This document shows positions 34,066-36,840 of a stretch of DNA of 36,840 bases, one piece after another. Every line of letters starts with the position of its first letter. The first letter of the stretch is position 1. The notes beneath the pieces were generated by a model that saw nothing but the letters and a program-made list of their open reading frames with translations, was not told the origin of the DNA and did not search any database. Made by a program: the position numbers and the translations under genes. The DNA comes from Candidatus Omnitrophota bacterium. Lineage in GTDB: Bacteria; Ratteibacteria; UBA8468; B48-G9; DTJG01. The stretch covers positions 1-36,840 of the forward strand of contig JAMWCC010000011.1 of the NCBI GenBank assembly GCA_023818375.1. The letters are read 5' to 3'.

Positions 34066-36840
34066 TTATGTTGTTGATAAGCCCAGGATTTTTTTACCCT
34101 GCTTTTCAAAATCCCTTTTTATCTCAATGCTTACAGTTCTCCAGATTAAGAACTGTTTTCGGATTCCATCTAAAAATCTTCTGTTCAGTCTTTTCCAGTC
34201 AGAGGATTCTCCGCTTTCTCTTGTTATTTCAAGGTTTATTGTATAAAAATTGTATTGCCCTAGAGGAGACATTATAAATTTTACACTCTGTGTTACCCCA
34301 AGATCAAAAGGAGCAAGGGTCACATTAGTTTCTATAATGTAGGTATGTTTTCCGGTTGGACTTTTTTCCACACTAAATTTTGTATCTTTAGTGTAAAAGT
34401 TTCCTAGAGAAACATCCTGATAGGAATTTAGGTACTCTGACAAAAACGTAGAAAGTCCTATGACCTCTATTTCACTTACTGTAAAAGGAAATTCAAATTT
34501 CCATAAGTCTCCTTTTGGTTCTGGAAGTATCCATCTACGCGTAACATCAGGAACTGCCATCTGGGATGCTTTTCTCGCTGGATAAAGCGTTGACAGCAAT
34601 ACTGTGATGATTATGATAATCGTGGCAAAAACAGCTGAAAGTGATGAATAGTTAAGTATTAGTCCTTTTAAAAGACCAGTAACTATGAGAAATTTTGTAA
34701 CCATCTGACCTAGAAGATACCCCCCTACTGCCCCTAAAACTGCAAAAACACCAGCTTCAGCAAGATACAAAGATGCAACATGTACAGGAGCAAGTCCAAC
34801 AGCGCTATATGTACCAATTTCTCTTAATCTTTCATATACGGAACCAAGCATTGTATTGAGCACTATCATTGCTGCGATAAGAATTGGGATAACCAAATTG
34901 CTTAAACCAGAAAGTGATGTAAGTCCAATGCTGCTGTAAACAGTTACTTTATCCTGATATCCGACAAAAAGTATAGCAGCAAGTTTTGAAATAAACGATT
35001 CAACTATCCCTTTGACATCCACACCTGGATAAAATCTTACTGCTATGGATTGGAGGGTACCATCAAGCTCTTTGATTGTGCTTATTGGAACTATGGGAAT
35101 GTTTGCGGGTTCAATATGTATGAAGCTTTCAATTTTTTCCACTGAAGTTAAAACCTGTGCCTGTCGTTCCATTTTTATCTTGCCTAATTCCTTTGATGGA
35201 AGGGATGCAAAGTTAACAGGTGTTAGAATTTCATCATCAAGGTCTTTTAGTGTATTGAATTTTTCCGAATCAAAAATTCCTTTAACAAGGAATGTTTTTC
35301 CGTATATTATAACTTTCGCGGCTCCGACATCTGTTTCTTTTATACCAAGTTCCTTTGCAATTTTGTCGGGTAATATTATGACATCTGATTCACCTTGCTG
35401 AAGCCATGAGCCACTTTTCAGACACTTATCAATTTCAGTTACTTCCTTTTCTTCAGGAGTGAGGCCTAATAGACCAGATGCATAACAACTTTTTTCTCCA
35501 GCCTTAATTTCCACTGCAGTTTTATTTTCAAGCTCTTCATTTATGAACCAGTATCTCTGTGCTATAACACCATTTCCCTGAAAGTCATCAACTACGTATT
35601 TATATGCAATTTCTTGTAATGGACTCCATGCCCTATCTCTAAGTAATACTCCTTCATAGGATGGTTTGTTTGGTCTTATAATCTGATTAAACTTCATAAA
35701 GGACTTTATTGAGGTAAAAGATAGGACAGTGAATGTTAGTAATACCAGCGTTATTCCTGTTAGCATTGTTCTAATTTTCCTTCTTTTCATGTTCGCCACA
35801 CCAAGAGAAAATGCTGTTCCAGTAGCAGCGATTCTTCCAACATCAGTCTGATAAACCCTGGCACCTTCCCTTTTCAATCTTTGCATCTGTTCTTCAAACT
35901 TTGAGGCAACAATCGATATTACGACGATTGAGAGTGCAAGTACAATGAATGCAAGCAATATCACTTCAGGAGCATTCGTCAACTTAAATGCGGGGTGAAC
36001 CAGGCGCATTATCAGATAAATTAAAATAAAGATTGCTGCCATTCCTGCAATTCTTTTTTCAAGTTTTGCAAATCCAAAAAAGAGTCTTTCTCCAAAATAT
36101 GCAAATGGCATCAACAAAAGGAAATAAAAAATGATACCTTTTATTACATCATTTGCAGTACTTTTAACATCAGGATATGCACGAGATTCTATCGCCTGAG
36201 ACTGCCTTGCAAAACTAAGAAACATTTCCCAGTTTCGTTCTTTTTTTGCATCTTCTGCTTTTTTTAACAATTGTTTTGATTGCTGTTGTAAGGCATCAAG
36301 GCGTTCGTTTCTTATGTTATATCTTTTGAAATTTGCCACTCTGTATGCATCAAGTATTATCATATCTTTGGCTGCCTGATATTGTAGAGATTCAATCGTT
36401 TCTGTTGTATCGACTGGAAATCCTAGTCCTTCGGCTTTGTTTTTGTCCTGAGTTGTTGGTTCTGAATTGAGTAACAAAAGTCTTATACCCAGAGGACCTG
36501 ACTGACCAATTATTTTTACATAGGTTTTTGGTTTTGCAAACACCACTCCAACGGGTTCTCTGTATGAAATCCAGCTCCAGGAAGAAAGGTCAGATGTTTC
36601 AAGGAAGTATGAATAGGCTTCTGGTAAACTGTTTGAAAGATCAAAGACATCAAGCTTATTAATGGCTGTTAGATAAAATGGATCAATAAGCCCTATCAAA
36701 TTGATAGGCTTGCAATCAAACAACACTATCAACCACTTTTTATTCAGTACGTCAAGACCAACTCTGTTGGGATATTGTTCATTTCCATGAACACCAAAAT
36801 CTGGTGCCATCACGATTTCGCCACTGGCTTTGTCAAATTT
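34066..36840 (-). CDS. giant FtsX/MacB-like permease, 5' end off window
   Basis: At least 924 codons; the frame is open to the window edge so the N-terminus is missing. Order seen: a soluble region (visible residues 1 to ~235) ending in a coiled-coil-like LDALQQQSKQLLKKAEDAKK; three hydrophobic helices (~235-320); a basic cytoplasmic loop FEEQMQRLKREGARVYQTD; the FtsX/MacB core with VANMKRRKIRTMLTGITLVL, a periplasmic MacB-type domain (~385-640) and three helices containing VYERLREIGTYSAVGLAPVH, the typical FtsX signature; then an extra C-terminal soluble domain (~780-920). FtsX-type permeases work with a cytoplasmic ATPase as mechanotransmitters or lipoprotein/peptide exporters. No ATPase gene is in view; it may lie past the right edge. 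Confidence 0.8.
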   Translation of the reverse strand, partial: KFDKASGEIVMAPDFGVHGNEQYPNRVGLDVLNKKWLIVLFDCKPINLIGLIDPFYLTAINKLDVFDLSNSLPEAYSYFLETSDLSSWSWISYREPVGVVFAKPKTYVKIIGQSGPLGIRLLLLNSEPTTQDKNKAEGLGFPVDTTETIESLQYQAAKDMIILDAYRVANFKRYNIRNERLDALQQQSKQLLKKAEDAKKERNWEMFLSFARQSQAIESRAYPDVKSTANDVIKGIIFYFLLLMPFAYFGERLFFGFAKLEKRIAGMAAIFILIYLIMRLVHPAFKLTNAPEVILLAFIVLALSIVVISIVASKFEEQMQRLKREGARVYQTDVGRIAATGTAFSLGVANMKRRKIRTMLTGITLVLLTFTVLSFTSIKSFMKFNQIIRPNKPSYEGVLLRDRAWSPLQEIAYKYVVDDFQGNGVIAQRYWFINEELENKTAVEIKAGEKSCYASGLLGLTPEEKEVTEIDKCLKSGSWLQQGESDVIILPDKIAKELGIKETDVGAAKVIIYGKTFLVKGIFDSEKFNTLKDLDDEILTPVNFASLPSKELGKIKMERQAQVLTSVEKIESFIHIEPANIPIVPISTIKELDGTLQSIAVRFYPGVDVKGIVESFISKLAAILFVGYQDKVTVYSSIGLTSLSGLSNLVIPILIAAMIVLNTMLGSVYERLREIGTYSAVGLAPVHVASLYLAEAGVFAVLGAVGGYLLGQMVTKFLIVTGLLKGLILNYSSLSAVFATIIIIITVLLSTLYPARKASQMAVPDVTRRWILPEPKGDLWKFEFPFTVSEIEVIGLSTFLSEYLNSYQDVSLGNFYTKDTKFSVEKSPTGKHTYIIETNVTLAPFDLGVTQSVKFIMSPLGQYNFYTINLEITRESGESSDWKRLNRRFLDGIRKQFLIWRTVSIEIKRDFEKQGKKILGLSTT

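Noticed and set aside
1-36840. CRISPR array, insertion sequence, prophage or toxin-antitoxin pair
   Set aside because: No regularly spaced repeats, transposase, integrase or phage motifs were recognised on either strand.

Overview
The window is a gene-dense, AT-rich stretch of a Gram-negative bacterial chromosome. Many genes overlap or sit a few bases apart. The outer-membrane lipopolysaccharide (LPS) export permeases LptF and LptG, lipoprotein maturation enzymes (LspA, Lgt) and a surface-glycan cluster show a diderm envelope. An H-x9-DG pseudopilin fragment, an OPT-superfamily transporter paired with a giant FtsX-type permease, and an unusually large HPr-domain protein would fit an uncultivated lineage near the PVC/Omnitrophota group. 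That placement is an impression from gene content, not a phylogenetic result.

Layout. (1) 1-2074, minus strand: comF-like gene, then a LeuD-type dehydratase small subunit, then an isocitrate/isopropylmalate dehydrogenase cut by the window edge. (2) 2089-9864, plus strand: a compact run lptF-lptG-glyS-glyA-dCMP deaminase-glutaredoxin-recJ that mixes envelope, translation, one-carbon/nucleotide and DNA-repair functions. (3) 16628-9819, minus strand: a surface polysaccharide operon of three glycosyltransferases, the initiating polyprenyl-phosphate sugar transferase and a Wzy/WaaL-like polymerase with TPRs, ending unexpectedly in rpmB (ribosomal protein L28). (4) 16803-18219: tRNA-Ala(TGC) followed 25 bases later by a 439-residue protein whose C-terminus I read as an HPr domain. 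(5) 18299-20412: an SOS cassette lexA - small protein - dinB, with a near-perfect E. coli-type LexA box inside the lexA promoter. (6) 20384-21347: two facing gene remnants, a headless pseudopilin and a plus-strand reading frame without a good start. (7) 21363-25173: two polytopic GT-C glycosyltransferases either side of tRNA-Ser(GCT). (8) 25275-32086, plus strand: gyrB-gyrA-archease-DksA/TraR-lspA-lgt behind a consensus promoter. (9) 36840-32076, minus strand: FtsX-like permease (cut by the edge) and OPT-like transporter.

The most interesting points are the HPr-like domain with both phosphorylation-site residues at canonical spacing in an otherwise unrecognised protein behind a tRNA gene, the matched LexA recognition helix and operator, altered residues in the GyrB Toprim motif, and the multi-domain FtsX/OPT pair. 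I saw no CRISPR array, insertion sequence, phage or obvious defence island.
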